From Chrysomallon squamiferum (taxonomy: Eukaryota > Mollusca > Gastropoda > Neomphalida > Peltospiridae), in contig CM022668.1 in NCBI GenBank assembly GCA_012295275.1, positions 2,086,070-2,106,069 on the forward strand: DNA of 20,000 nucleotides, in the 5' to 3' direction. The notes under the pieces were generated by a model that did not search any database, was not told the DNA's origin, and worked only from the letters and a program-made list of their open reading frames with translations. Numbering within the stretch: position 1 is the stretch's first letter; each line of letters opens with the position of its first letter. The position numbers and the translations under genes are program-made. Shown here piece after piece: positions 1 to 9,661 of the stretch.

Positions 1-43
1 TACAATGTTAAATATGTCTCAGATTACCACACTGATTGTAATG

Positions 44-372
44 AAAATTATTTCAAAACGTACAGTAAATTATAAAATTATTTCAAAACGTACAGTAAAT
101 TATAAAATTATTTCAAAATGTGCAGTAAATTATAAAATTATTTCAAAACGTACAATAAATTATAAAATTATTTCAAAATGTGCAGTAAATTATAAAATTA
201 TTTCAAAACGTACAGTAAATTATAAAATTTCAAAACGTACAGTAAATGATAAAATTTCAAAATGTACAGTAAATTATAAAATTTCAAAATGTGCAGTAAA
301 TTATAAAATTGTTTCAAAACGTACAGTAAATTATAAAATTGTTTCAAAACATACAGTAAATTATAAAATTAA
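44..372 (+). repeat. 30/27-bp tandem satellite, 11 copies plus a partial
   Basis: Eleven head-to-tail copies are visible. Six are 30-mers (44-223), three are 27-mers (224-304) and two are 30-mers (305-364), followed by a partial copy to 372. Each unit reads AAAATTATTTCAAAACG then TACAGTAAATTAT; the 27-mers lack one ATT triplet and the last two 30-mers carry ATTG instead of ATTA. Both unit lengths are multiples of three and contain no stop in one frame, so the array creates a 181-codon open frame starting at position 5. That frame encodes only repeated K-I-I-S-K-R-T-V-N-Y-like units and is not considered a gene. The AACGTAC core varies to AATGTAC, AATGTGC and AACATAC between copies. Confidence 0.95.
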
Positions 373-764
373 TTGTGTTTGTTTTTATACTTGGAGTGTT
401 ATCAACAATACCACACCCAGAGATTCAGTCAGAATAAATATAATACCTTATTATCTCCCCATTTTTCTCTCATATTGTTGTTATTATGATTATTTTAATT
501 ATTACTATGTTTTAAATAACAGAAAAAGGAAAATTATTGAATGTATTTAGTTTTTCAGTATACAGTGTGTTTGTAAATTAGCTATTTACACTAACCTTAG
601 ATTCAATTAATTATTTTTGTGCTGGACTATCATAAAACAAACATAAATAAATAAATAAATAAATAAATAAAACAATAAATCTACTGAAAGATATTTGTCT
701 TTTATGACCTAACTATTAGTTTTACATTTATTTTCTGATAATGTGAAAGACAGCCAGGTTATAA
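373..764. other. AT-rich unique sequence with a short (AAAT)n tract
   Basis: No coding signal is seen. A (AAAT)n microsatellite of about seven units lies near 641-670. The AATAAA words in it come from the repeat and should not be read as polyadenylation signals. Confidence 0.7.
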
Positions 765-839
765 CAGGTAAAAACAGGTAAGAACAGGTAAGAAAACAGG
801 TAAGAACAGGTAAGAAAACAGGTAAGAAAACAGGTGGTG
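765..839 (+). repeat. 10/12-bp array of CAGGTAAGA (5' splice-site-like) words
   Basis: CAGGT begins at 765, 775, 785, 797, 807, 819 and 831, so the period alternates between 10 and 12 bp. Five of the seven copies are exactly CAGGTAAGA, which matches the metazoan 5' splice-site consensus CAG|GTAAGT except at the last base. The first copy is CAGGTAAAA and the last is CAGGTGGTG. An inverted copy (CACCTG) follows at about 848. No convincing exon lies immediately 5' of it, so it is annotated as a repeat with splice-donor character, not as a functional splice site. Confidence 0.9.
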
Positions 840-1023
840 AATGACTCACCTGCGTGAAGCAGACTAACTTGACTTTTTATCTAATTTTAACATTTTTATT
901 CTCTGTGTAGATGTGCTGTCAGTCTGAATATAATCATTAATCTTCTTCTTTATCTGTCTGTCTGTTTGTGTATCTGTCTAATTATCTTTATCCACACAGA
1001 CTTACAGAAGTGTGCCCACATGT

Positions 1024-1069
1024 ACACACACACACACACACATGCACACACACACATGCACACACACAC
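1024..1069. repeat. (CA)n microsatellite with ATG interruptions
   Basis: A CA dinucleotide run interrupted by two CATG points. It leads into a cryptically simple ACAT/ACAA tract (1070-1198). Confidence 0.95.
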
Positions 1070-1198
1070 TCAGACATATAGTATACCTATTTACCTACCT
1101 ACATACAATCAAACGTGTATATGTACACATATACATACAAACACATACATACTTATACATAAACACAAACATACAGACACATACACAAAAACAAACAC

Positions 1199-1200
1199 AG

Positions 1201-1234
<34 letters not shown>

Positions 1235-1292
1235 ACACACAAACACACATACACACACACACACACACACATACACACACACAAACACACAT
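1199..1292. repeat. (CA)n microsatellite with an internal 42-bp duplication
   Basis: Mostly pure CA. The interrupted motif beginning ATACACACACAC and ending AAACACACAT occurs twice, at 1229-1250 and 1271-1292. This indicates a 42-bp period segmental duplication inside the microsatellite. The open frames here (Thr-His or Cys-Val repeats on either strand) are simple-repeat artefacts. Confidence 0.95.
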
Positions 1293-1380
1293 ATCTATGT
1301 ATTAGCAGTCCAGTCTAACTACCTGTCTTTTCATAATCAAATTATCACCTGTTAATTTACCTGTCTGCCATTCTTCATCA

Positions 1381-1633
1381 CAGTGTTACAGAGAACATCA
1401 CAGTGTTACAGAGAACATCACAGTGTTACAGAGAACATCAGTGTTACAGAGGACATCACAATGATACAGAGGACATCAGTGTTACAGAGAACATCACAGT
1501 GTTACAGAGAACATCACAGTGTTACAGAGGACATCACAATGTTACAGAGGACATCACAGTGTTACAGAGAACATCAGTGTTACAGAGGACATCACAGTGT
1601 TACAGAGAACATCACAGTGTTACAGAGAACATT
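1381..1633 (+). repeat. 20/18-bp minisatellite, about 13 copies
   Basis: Units of CAGTGTTACAGAGAACATCA (20 bp) alternate irregularly with 18-bp units that lack the leading CA (1441-1458, 1479-1496, 1577-1594). Internal variants are GAGGACATCA, CAATGTTACAG and CAATGATACAG. The mixture of 20 and 18 bp keeps two frames open for over 200 bp, giving repeated cysteine/threonine/tyrosine-rich peptides that are not considered real proteins. Confidence 0.95.
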
Positions 1634-1717
1634 CTCTGTTAAAACTGTTACATGCTGTTCTCACAGTAACAAATTTATTTTAGTTATGTTTATTATACCC
1701 AGTTATTCACTAAGAGT

Positions 1718-2400
1718 TCATAACTCCACATAAATCACATAACTCCTTATAAATCACATAACTCCAGTATAACTTCTCATAACTCCATATAAAGCACATA
1801 ACTCCAATATATCTTCACATAAATCCATACATCGCTTCATAGAAGATGAAATAACTTCACATAATCCAAATATAAGTTAAATAAATGAAAAACTTCATAT
1901 AAATCCATGCAAAACTTTGTATAAATCCAAGTACAGCTTCACATAGTCCATGTATAGCTTTATATAAATCCATACAGAACTTCATAAAAATCCATATACA
2001 TGTTTACATAACTCCAGCTATAATTTCAAATTAATGTAGATATAATTTCAAATAAATCCATATATAACTTTGTATGAATCCATATATGATAAATCCACAT
2101 ATAACTTCACACAATCCATATAAAACTTCACATAAATCCATTTAGAACTTCACATAAATCTATGTATAAATTTATATAAATCCATACGTAACTTCATATA
2201 AATCCAAGTACAACTTCACATAAAATTAAAGTATAACTTCATATATATTCAAGTATACTTAATATAAATCCACATATGACTTCATATAAATCCATTTATG
2301 ATAAATCCAAGTAAAACTTCATATTAATCCATACATAATTTCACACAAATACAGATATATCTTTACATAAATCTTCATGCAAGTATAAATAAATTCTTGT
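1718..2400 (+). repeat. Degenerate ~20-bp array (CATAAATCCATATATAACTT-like)
   Basis: The phrase CATAAATCCATA..AACTTCA and diverged relatives (CATAACTCCATATAA, TATAAATCCAAGTA) recur at irregular spacing of about 18-24 bp through nearly 700 bp. Copies are diverged and contain small indels, which suggests an old minisatellite. No open frame or gene signal is present. Confidence 0.8.
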
Positions 2401-3600
2401 ATAACTATCATAATCAGATGACAAAAAAAGAATCCACAAAACAGTTATCTGTGTTTCTAAAGGATTTTCAAAATCTCACCAAACTAAACAGCACTTTGAG
2501 AAAAAAAACAAATAAGTTATGAAAAATTAAAAATTAAAAGCCTCAAAAGATTTATTATCAACATTAGAAAGCAAGTAAAAATATAAACACCACAAAAAGG
2601 AAAAAATATATAATAAAATAAAGGGCATTTATTTTTTAAGTCCTGAAATTTTTCATTAAAAATAGAAAAACACACCATAATAATTTTTTTTTTTTTTTTT
2701 TTTTTTTTTTGGAAGCACAATAATGTTTAACTTTTTATTTTTTTTTTTTTTTTTTTTACTTTTCAGAAAAATTAAATCTCCTAAATTACAGAAAACTGCA
2801 ATTAAAGAAATTTATAATACTTTCCAAACAACTTGTATAAAAAACACACACACACACACACATAAAAGTATATTCATTTCCAACCTCAAAGAAACAACCA
2901 ATACACCCATAAGATAAAAAAAATACTCACACTTACAAAAGGAAAACGAAGAAGAATTTCTATCTAAAGTCACAAAAAAGTTTCTGAATATTTTCCAAAA
3001 TGTCCAAAATATACAAATTTACCAGTAAAAAAAAACTAGATAATGTGACTGAACAAATTCCTGGGACAGTCACTTGATGGTGGCAGAAAACAGTGATGTC
3101 TTCTAACTGTTTGTGTGTGATCACTGGAACTGTTCACAAAAACCCTGTGAACTATGTTAAGTGACTGATTGGCACGTTTTTATAGCCTGATTACAGACCT
3201 GTATCCACCACACCTGTTCTGTTCATTTAATAACAGGCTACAATCAGGTCAGGCTAGACAATTAATTTCATTGTTTTCTGCAACACTGAAAGTGTAAAAG
3301 AAAAGTGTATGTGTTTTAGGTTTTAGTTTTTAAACAAATGGGGATTCATTAAGTTGACACCTTTACTTAAAATGTAACAATAACATCACAGGTAAAGTCT
3401 TGTTTGTTTAGTAATTTATAAATAGTTGGGGGGGGTATTTTATTCATTTTTTGTTTGAATTTGCAGTTGTTTGTATAAAGAATTAACTCAAACAGGTAGC
3501 AACACAGGTAACGAAATATTAGAAACTGACTGATCCTGTTTCAGTATTTCATGAAAAACATTATAAATAGATCATTATAAATACAATAGTAAAATAAAAT
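2401..3600. other. AT-rich sequence with two poly-T tracts, no gene seen
   Basis: Poly-T of 27 bp lies at 2684-2710 and about 20 bp at 2738-2757; the second is followed by ACTTTTCAG, a chance 3' splice-site look-alike. A short (CA)n lies near 2844-2862 and a run of eight G at 3428-3435. The stretch 3050-3260 is less repetitive and has nested inverted words (CCTGATT/AATCAGG around CCTGTT/AACAGG), possibly a weak hairpin. Nothing recognisable as coding is seen. Confidence 0.6.
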
Positions 3601-3983
3601 TAGGTTTAAAAATTAAAGAAAGAAAGAAAGAAAGAAAGAAAAATGAGAAGAAAAGAAAAAAAGAAAAATATAAGTGACTGGTTGAGAGAAAGAATCAAAA
3701 ATGCTAAGAATGAACAGAAAAACTAAATGAATGAATGAAGAAAGATGAAAAATTACTTTATAAAAGGAAAGATAAAAGGAAGAAATTAATATAGGAAGAC
3801 AGAGTGGAAAAAAGAAAAGAGAAATGAATAATGAGACTGAAGGACAAATGAATTAAGAATGAAAGAATAGAGCTGTCAGAGTTCAGTACAATATAAAATA
3901 CAAGTTACAGTCAGTATGAGTAAAAGAAGAAGAAAAAATAGACAAGAAAGAAGAAAAAACAAAGGAAGAAAAAAGGTCTACTT
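3601..3983 (+). repeat. Polypurine-biased tract with (GAAA)n
   Basis: For about 380 bp the + strand is heavily A/G, including a (GAAA)n run near 3617-3640 and repeated AAGAAGAAAAA, GAATGAATGAA words. It abuts the long (TG)n directly. Such a bias can favour triplex-forming DNA. No coding evidence beyond an Arg/Lys-rich fragment that runs into the TG repeat. Confidence 0.8.
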
Positions 3984-4905
<922 letters not shown>

Positions 4906-4994
<89 letters not shown>

Positions 4995-5043
4995 GAGAGA
5001 CACACAGAGAGAGAGAGAGACAGAGAGAGACACAGAGAGAGAG

Positions 5044-5084
<41 letters not shown>
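4906..5084. repeat. (GA)n microsatellite with CACA interruptions
   Basis: Pure GA from 4906 to about 4986, then GA blocks separated by CAGA and CACACA at several points to 5084. Arg-Glu and Ser-Leu open frames on both strands (longest 130 codons) are artefacts of a stop-free dinucleotide. Confidence 0.97.
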
Positions 5085-5088
<4 letters not shown>

Positions 5089-5304
5089 TTCATGAACAGA
5101 ATTTCTAATACAGCTAGACACTTTCCCCATGACAGGCATACTTGGATAATCTCGACTAGAAACTTGTTAATACAAACATATCAGCTGTTCAGTTTGTGAA
5201 GAAATGTAACAAAAATCAAAGTTATTTTCTCAATACAAAACTGTAAAGTTAAATCTATGATTACAAGCTGAGAAATCAGTTTGGTTTCTGCTTTATAAAG
5301 CATA

Positions 5305-5350
5305 TGTGTTTGTGTGTGTGTGAGTGTGTGTATATGCATGTATATGTATT

Positions 5351-5386
<36 letters not shown>
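5305..5386. repeat. Interrupted (TG)n microsatellite
   Basis: TG runs separated by TGAG, TATATGCATGTATATGTATTTA and similar interruptions; the longest pure block is about 5352-5385. Confidence 0.95.
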
Positions 5387-5387
<1 letters not shown>

Positions 5388-5491
5388 ATCTGTGTATGTG
5401 TCTGTGTTTACATGTTTCTTAAATATTTGCTACAAAATAAACAATAAATTAAAAATAAATGAATCTGATATAAACAAAAAACAATATGTTC

Positions 5492-5580
<89 letters not shown>
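5492..5580. repeat. (ATT)n microsatellite, about 29 units
   Basis: An uninterrupted trinucleotide tract of nearly 90 bp. Poly-Leu and poly-Ile frames across it are artefacts. The absence of interruptions suggests it is recently active and probably polymorphic. Confidence 0.97.
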
Positions 5581-5581
<1 letters not shown>

Positions 5582-6359
5582 GAAAAAGAAATGATGTTGT
5601 ACAATGATATTAATACACCAATCACAGAACAACTTTCTGCTTTATTTTAACTAAAAGTTGTTTAAATCTTTCTAAATCTTCACCTGTTGATTCTACTTAC
5701 CTGTACGAGGTCAGAACACTTTACACAGTCACAGAAAAGCTGGGGTTTCATGTTTGGAGTAAATAAACTTTTGTTGTTTTGGCTTTAGATATAAGATAAA
5801 TATGTAGCAAAGGAAAAGAAAGAAAATACTGGCATTGAAAAAAAAAGTCTGAATGTCACGTTTGTCTGTTGTATGAATGTGGAGTTAGGAGCACAACCAA
5901 AATAATTATACTGGTGGTTTTTTTGTTTGTTTTATCTTAGTGACTGACATGTTATATGTATGCCTTTCTATGTCTGTATGTATGTGTGTTTGTCTGTACA
6001 TATGTGTGTATGTTTGTTTGTATGTATGTGTGTGCATTTGTGTGAATGTATGTGTATTTTTGTGTATGTTTGTGTGTATACACATTTCAGTTAGTGTGTA
6101 CGAACGTACAACTATTTGAGAATTATTAATGTGTGATATATATCTGCTTATAGCAGCCTGACAAAATGCACACACACATTTGTGATGTATTATTTGTATC
6201 TATAACATAGCACCCACTAGAAGCGTACAGCGATATTCAGCTCTGAATAGACGTATTTACAGATATTGATAACACATTCACCTGCTATTCAAGTAGAAAG
6301 ATGTTTTTAGGTTTAGATCATAACACTACCATTTCATGTGTCATGGTTCAGGAATTCAG
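5581..6359. other. Spacer with TATG/TGTG simple tract, no gene seen
   Basis: Cryptically simple TATG/TGTG/TTTG sequence occupies about 5945-6085. The flanking 5640-5930 and 6120-6359 are unique-looking but carry no recognisable gene. ACCTG words occur near 5682, 5700 and 6281. Confidence 0.6.
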
Positions 6360-6388
6360 TTCTGTACAGTGTCTGTTACTGTACAGAA
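6360..6388. repeat. 10-bp perfect inverted repeat (hairpin), 9-nt loop
   Basis: TTCTGTACAG (6360-6369) and CTGTACAGAA (6379-6388) are exact reverse complements around the loop TGTCTGTTA. The 8-bp core CTGTACAG is itself palindromic, so it is both directly and invertedly repeated. Confidence 0.9.
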
Positions 6389-6407
6389 AACAAAAACATA
6401 CAACTTC

Positions 6408-6423
6408 AACACACACACACACA

Positions 6424-6455
<32 letters not shown>
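6408..6455. repeat. (CA)n microsatellite
   Basis: CA dinucleotides with a single CAGA interruption near 6422. Confidence 0.95.
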
Positions 6456-6456
<1 letters not shown>

Positions 6457-6584
6457 CTCTGGATCAGCACCTGAAATCAAAGAACCTTTGTTTGTGCCTT
6501 GATTAGAGAAAACCAGGTAGATTTGTTGACTGAGCCAACTAAACATATAAATAATTCTACAGTGACAGTTACATAAATCATACA

Positions 6585-6694
<110 letters not shown>

Positions 6695-6892
6695 AATTAC
6701 CTGAACAGTAATAATTAATTAGGTAAAATAAAACCAATAAATGTAAGCTATCAATAATTTACAAGTTTTCTACTTTAGTCAAAACAGTAAAACATCTGAC
6801 ATTGACAAATTAAATCTTTGTGATGTTTTATACACAAATATTTGTATCAGTGTGTTTTATTGTTGTTGTTTTTGTTTTGTAATTATGGTTAA

Positions 6893-7145
6893 TAACAATA
6901 ATAATAATAATGAAGACGGTTGTGTTCATGATGATGATAATGAGATTATAGTAATGAGAATGATGAATATGAAATGATGATGTAATATTGATGATAATAA
7001 AGAGGGTGGTGTTGATAATGATGATTTTTTATTGTTATAATGCGATGATGATGTTGAAAATGGTGATGATGTTGAAGATGGTGATGATGGAAATGATGTT
7101 TAAGATGATGATGATTGTGGTGATGGTGGTGAAGATGAAATGATA
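6893..7145. repeat. GAT/AAT-rich cryptic trinucleotide tract
   Basis: A short (AAT) block near 6900 leads into GATGATGATAATGA-type sequence with GGTGATGATG and TTGAAGATGG variants up to about 7145. The - strand reads as a His-rich frame (6946-7176), judged an artefact because the underlying DNA is a degenerate triplet repeat. Confidence 0.85.
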
Positions 7146-7410
7146 AAAGTTTAAAATGGACTAATTGTGATAACATGTCTGTGTGTGAGCCTGTCTGTCA
7201 TGATGTTTTGTATTTGTCTGTTATGAGAAATGGAGTAGAACATCTGGAATTTACATTTTACAATTTACAGGAGAGAACAGAAGCACAACTGAGGTTTGGG
7301 GTAAGAGAAAAATGAACTATAAATCTTGTTACTGACTGATACTGGTCAAAAGTTCATCCTAATTACAGGTGTTGTATTTATCTACCATACCTGAATGGTT
7401 TTTACATATG

Positions 7411-7443
<33 letters not shown>

Positions 7444-7885
7444 GTTGTATATATTAATGTATATAAAATAAACCAATCTATACAGACAGGTCAAACCACA
7501 ACAGATAAAAATCAACTCATTATTGACAGGTGTAGACTCACATAAGCCCTGTTCAGTTATTGAGTACCTGCACAACTGATGTGAAACCTTCATGTTTAAC
7601 TGCCAGTAAGTGAAAAGAAATACTGATAAATCTCATCCAGGTAACCTCAATCACAGGTGAATCAGGTAAACCTGTATCCCCCCACTCTCAACCACCAACC
7701 TAATAAGGTATCAGATTGCTAAACACCTTGAAAAAACTGTGACCATGTGAATGTGTGACTGACTACCTGCAGAACAACAAAGAGTGTAATTGACGTGTTA
7801 TTGTTCAGGTGAACTGGGTGGTTACCAGTTGTAGATTTTCATAAAAAGAGTCATTTTCTGTCTTGTCAGTGGCTCACTTCAGTTG
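7146..7885. other. Mixed unique sequence with poly-T; cluster of CAGGT words
   Basis: Poly-T of 29 bp lies at 7415-7443. From 7640 to 7815 the sequence is more complex and holds a dense set of CAGGT/ACCTG words, including the near-palindrome CAGGTAAACCTG at about 7664-7675. No open frame of note is present. This could be an E-box/ZEB-type cluster or simply relics of CAGGT-containing repeats. Confidence 0.55.
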
Positions 7886-8560
7886 TTCTGTTATTTCTTG
7901 TTCTGTTCTTGCTTGTTCTGTTATTGCTTGTTCTGTTATTGCTTGTTCTGTTATTGCTTGTTCTGTTATTACTTGTTCTGTTATTACTTGTTCTGTTATT
8001 GCTTGTTCTGTTATTACTTGTTCTGTTCTTGCTTGTTCTGTTATTACTTGTTCTGTTATTACTTGTTCTGTTCTTGCTTGTTCTGTTATTGCTTGTTCTG
8101 TTATTACTTGTTCTGTTATTGCTTGTTCTGTTCTTGTTCTGTTTCTTCTGTTCTGTTATTACTTGTTCTGTTCTTGCTTGTTCTGTTATTACTTGTTCTG
8201 TTATTACTTGTTCTGTTCTTTACTTGTTCTGTTCTTGCTTGTTCTGTTATTTGCTTGTTCTGTTATTCTTGTTCTGTTATTGCTTGTTTGTTTCTGTTAT
8301 TGCTTGTTCTGTTCTTGTTCTGTTATTACTTGTTCTGTTATTACTTGTTCTGTTATTACTTGTTCTGTTCTTGTTCTGTTGACTTGTTCTGTTATTACTT
8401 GTTCTGTTACTTGTTCTGTTCTGTTCTTTGTTTGTTATTGCTTGTTCTGTTATTACTTGTTCTGTTCTTACTTGTTCTGTTCTTACTTGTTCTGTTCTTA
8501 CTTGTTCTGTTCTTACTTGTTCTGTTATTACTTGTTCTGTTATTACTTGTTCTCTTTCTT
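7886..8560 (+). repeat. 15-bp minisatellite, about 45 units
   Basis: The unit is TTCTGTT[A/C]TT[G/A]CTTG. It is exactly periodic from about 7901 to 8130, broken by indels and truncated units from about 8131 to 8440, and periodic again to 8555. Four variant types occur (A-G, A-A, C-G, C-A at the two variable positions); the C-A type is confined to four consecutive units near the 3' end. All three + frames stay open for 157-236 codons because 15 is divisible by three and the unit has no stop. The predicted Cys/Leu/Phe/Val-rich peptides are therefore not called as genes. Confidence 0.97.
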
Positions 8561-8629
8561 TAACTCAGAATAACTGAAAAAGTGGAAGTCCACACATTCA
8601 GAACTCTACCTTCATAGCTAGACTGTATA

Positions 8630-8900
8630 TGTACACACAAAATATATATATACACAAATACATACATACATAAATCCATACACACACACACACACTAACA
8701 CACCAACATATATCCATGCATTCATACATACATACATACACATACATAAACACATGCATACATACATATATATATATATATACACACATTTACATGCAAA
8801 TATAAATGAGACGTTCTCACAAACACAGACATACACCTATACTGTTATATACATACCCATGCAGACACACATACACAAATACACACACACAATAATGTAC
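8630..8900. repeat. Cryptically simple ACAT/CA/TA tract
   Basis: Mixtures of ACATAC, CACA, TATATA and CATGCA without one dominant long unit. The longest pure blocks are (CA) near 8681-8694 and (TA) near 8767-8782. Tyr/Val/Cys open frames on the - strand are artefacts. Confidence 0.9.
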
Positions 8901-9025
8901 ACACAATAAGGAAAGATATTTCATATCCAGTCATAGTGATTTACTACATAATCCAGTTTACCTGGCTGTGATCCAGTTACCTGCCTGTCTTGTATCCTTT
9001 CATCCCTGATCACCTGGACTCAATT

Positions 9026-9097
9026 CAAATTACAGGGATTAGTAAAATTACAGGGATTAGTCAAATTACATGGATTAGTAAAATTACAGGTGTTACT
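9026..9097 (+). repeat. 18-bp tandem repeat, 4 copies
   Basis: CAAATTACAGGGATTAGT at 9026-9043 is followed by three copies of the same length (9044-9061, 9062-9079, 9080-9097) with one to a few substitutions each; the last reads ...ACAGGTGTTACT. No other copies were seen. Confidence 0.95.
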
Positions 9098-9194
9098 CAA
9101 GGAGGAGACAAGGTTACATACCACTCAAGTCAGTGTATTTATTATAAGCAAGGCTAAGATCTTTACTTTTTACTTAGTTTGCAAATATTTATAA

Positions 9195-9610
9195 CTGTAT
9201 TCAGTAACCAAAATCTGTAACCACAATATTTAACAGTAGACTGTAACCAGGCACTGTATCCAATACTCTGAAACAACACAGTAACAGATCTGTGTAAGTA
9301 TGTTGTTACTAGGTCTTGTGGCCAGACACTGAAACCATACTTTTGTAACCAGATTGTGTAACCACACAGTAACCAAGGCCGTATAACCAGACCTTGTAAC
9401 CACACAGTAACCAGACAGTAACCATGCCCTATATCCAGACCTTGTAACCACACAGTAACCAGACCCTATAACCAGAGCTTGTAACCACACAGTAACCTGG
9501 CCCTATAACCAGTCCTTGTAACCACACAGTAACCAGACAGTAACCATGCCCTATAACCAGATCTTGTAACCAGTTTCTTTAACCAGATCTTGTAGAAAGA
9601 CAATTTAACC
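9195..9610 (+). repeat. 12-bp-based minisatellite with higher-order structure
   Basis: The basic element is a 12-mer ending in AACCA, in forms such as CTTGTAACCACA, CAGTAACCAGA(C), CAGTAACCATGC and CCTATAACCAGA. These are arranged in a partly regular order CTTGTAACC - CAGTAACC - (CAGTAACC) - CCTATAACC, giving a period of roughly 36-48 bp between about 9350 and 9580. The 5' end (9195-9350) is more diverged. The - strand frames rich in W-L-Q-G are repeat artefacts. Confidence 0.88.
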
Positions 9611-9640
9611 ACACTCTGTTATCAGACAAGTTAAATGTGA

Positions 9641-9661
9641 CAACAACAACAACAACAACAA
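9641..9661. repeat. (CAA)n microsatellite
   Basis: Seven pure CAA units just downstream of the 12-bp-based array. Confidence 0.95.

Noticed and set aside
44-372. CRISPR array
   Set aside because: Copies are contiguous with no unique spacers between them, and the sequence context is a eukaryotic repeat landscape. The same applies to 1381-1633 and 7886-8560.
5-550. 181-codon open frame with K-I-I-S-K-R-T-V-N-Y repeats
   Set aside because: It follows the 30/27-bp satellite. The tail after the array (about 60 codons) is Tyr/Asn/Ile-rich AT-rich translation with no recognisable domain.
641-670. Polyadenylation signals AATAAA in (AAAT)n
   Set aside because: The words are a by-product of the tetranucleotide repeat.
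2684-2766. Polypyrimidine tract plus CAG as a 3' splice site
   Set aside because: The tract is homopolymeric T, a second poly-T lies just upstream, and what follows is AT-rich with only short, low-complexity open frames.
6946-7176. His-rich 76-codon - strand frame
   Set aside because: Poly-His arises from the reverse complement of degenerate GATGATGGTG triplets, with no non-repeat protein sequence.
7863-8573. Open frames of 236, 226 and 157 codons in three overlapping + frames
   Set aside because: They translate a 15-bp tandem repeat whose length is a multiple of three and lacks stops. Three simultaneous frames with the same bounds show the cause is the repeat, not coding.
9026-9097. Interstitial telomere-like sequence (GGGATTAG words)
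   Set aside because: The true unit is 18 bp with four copies. TTAGGG hexamers in tandem are not present.
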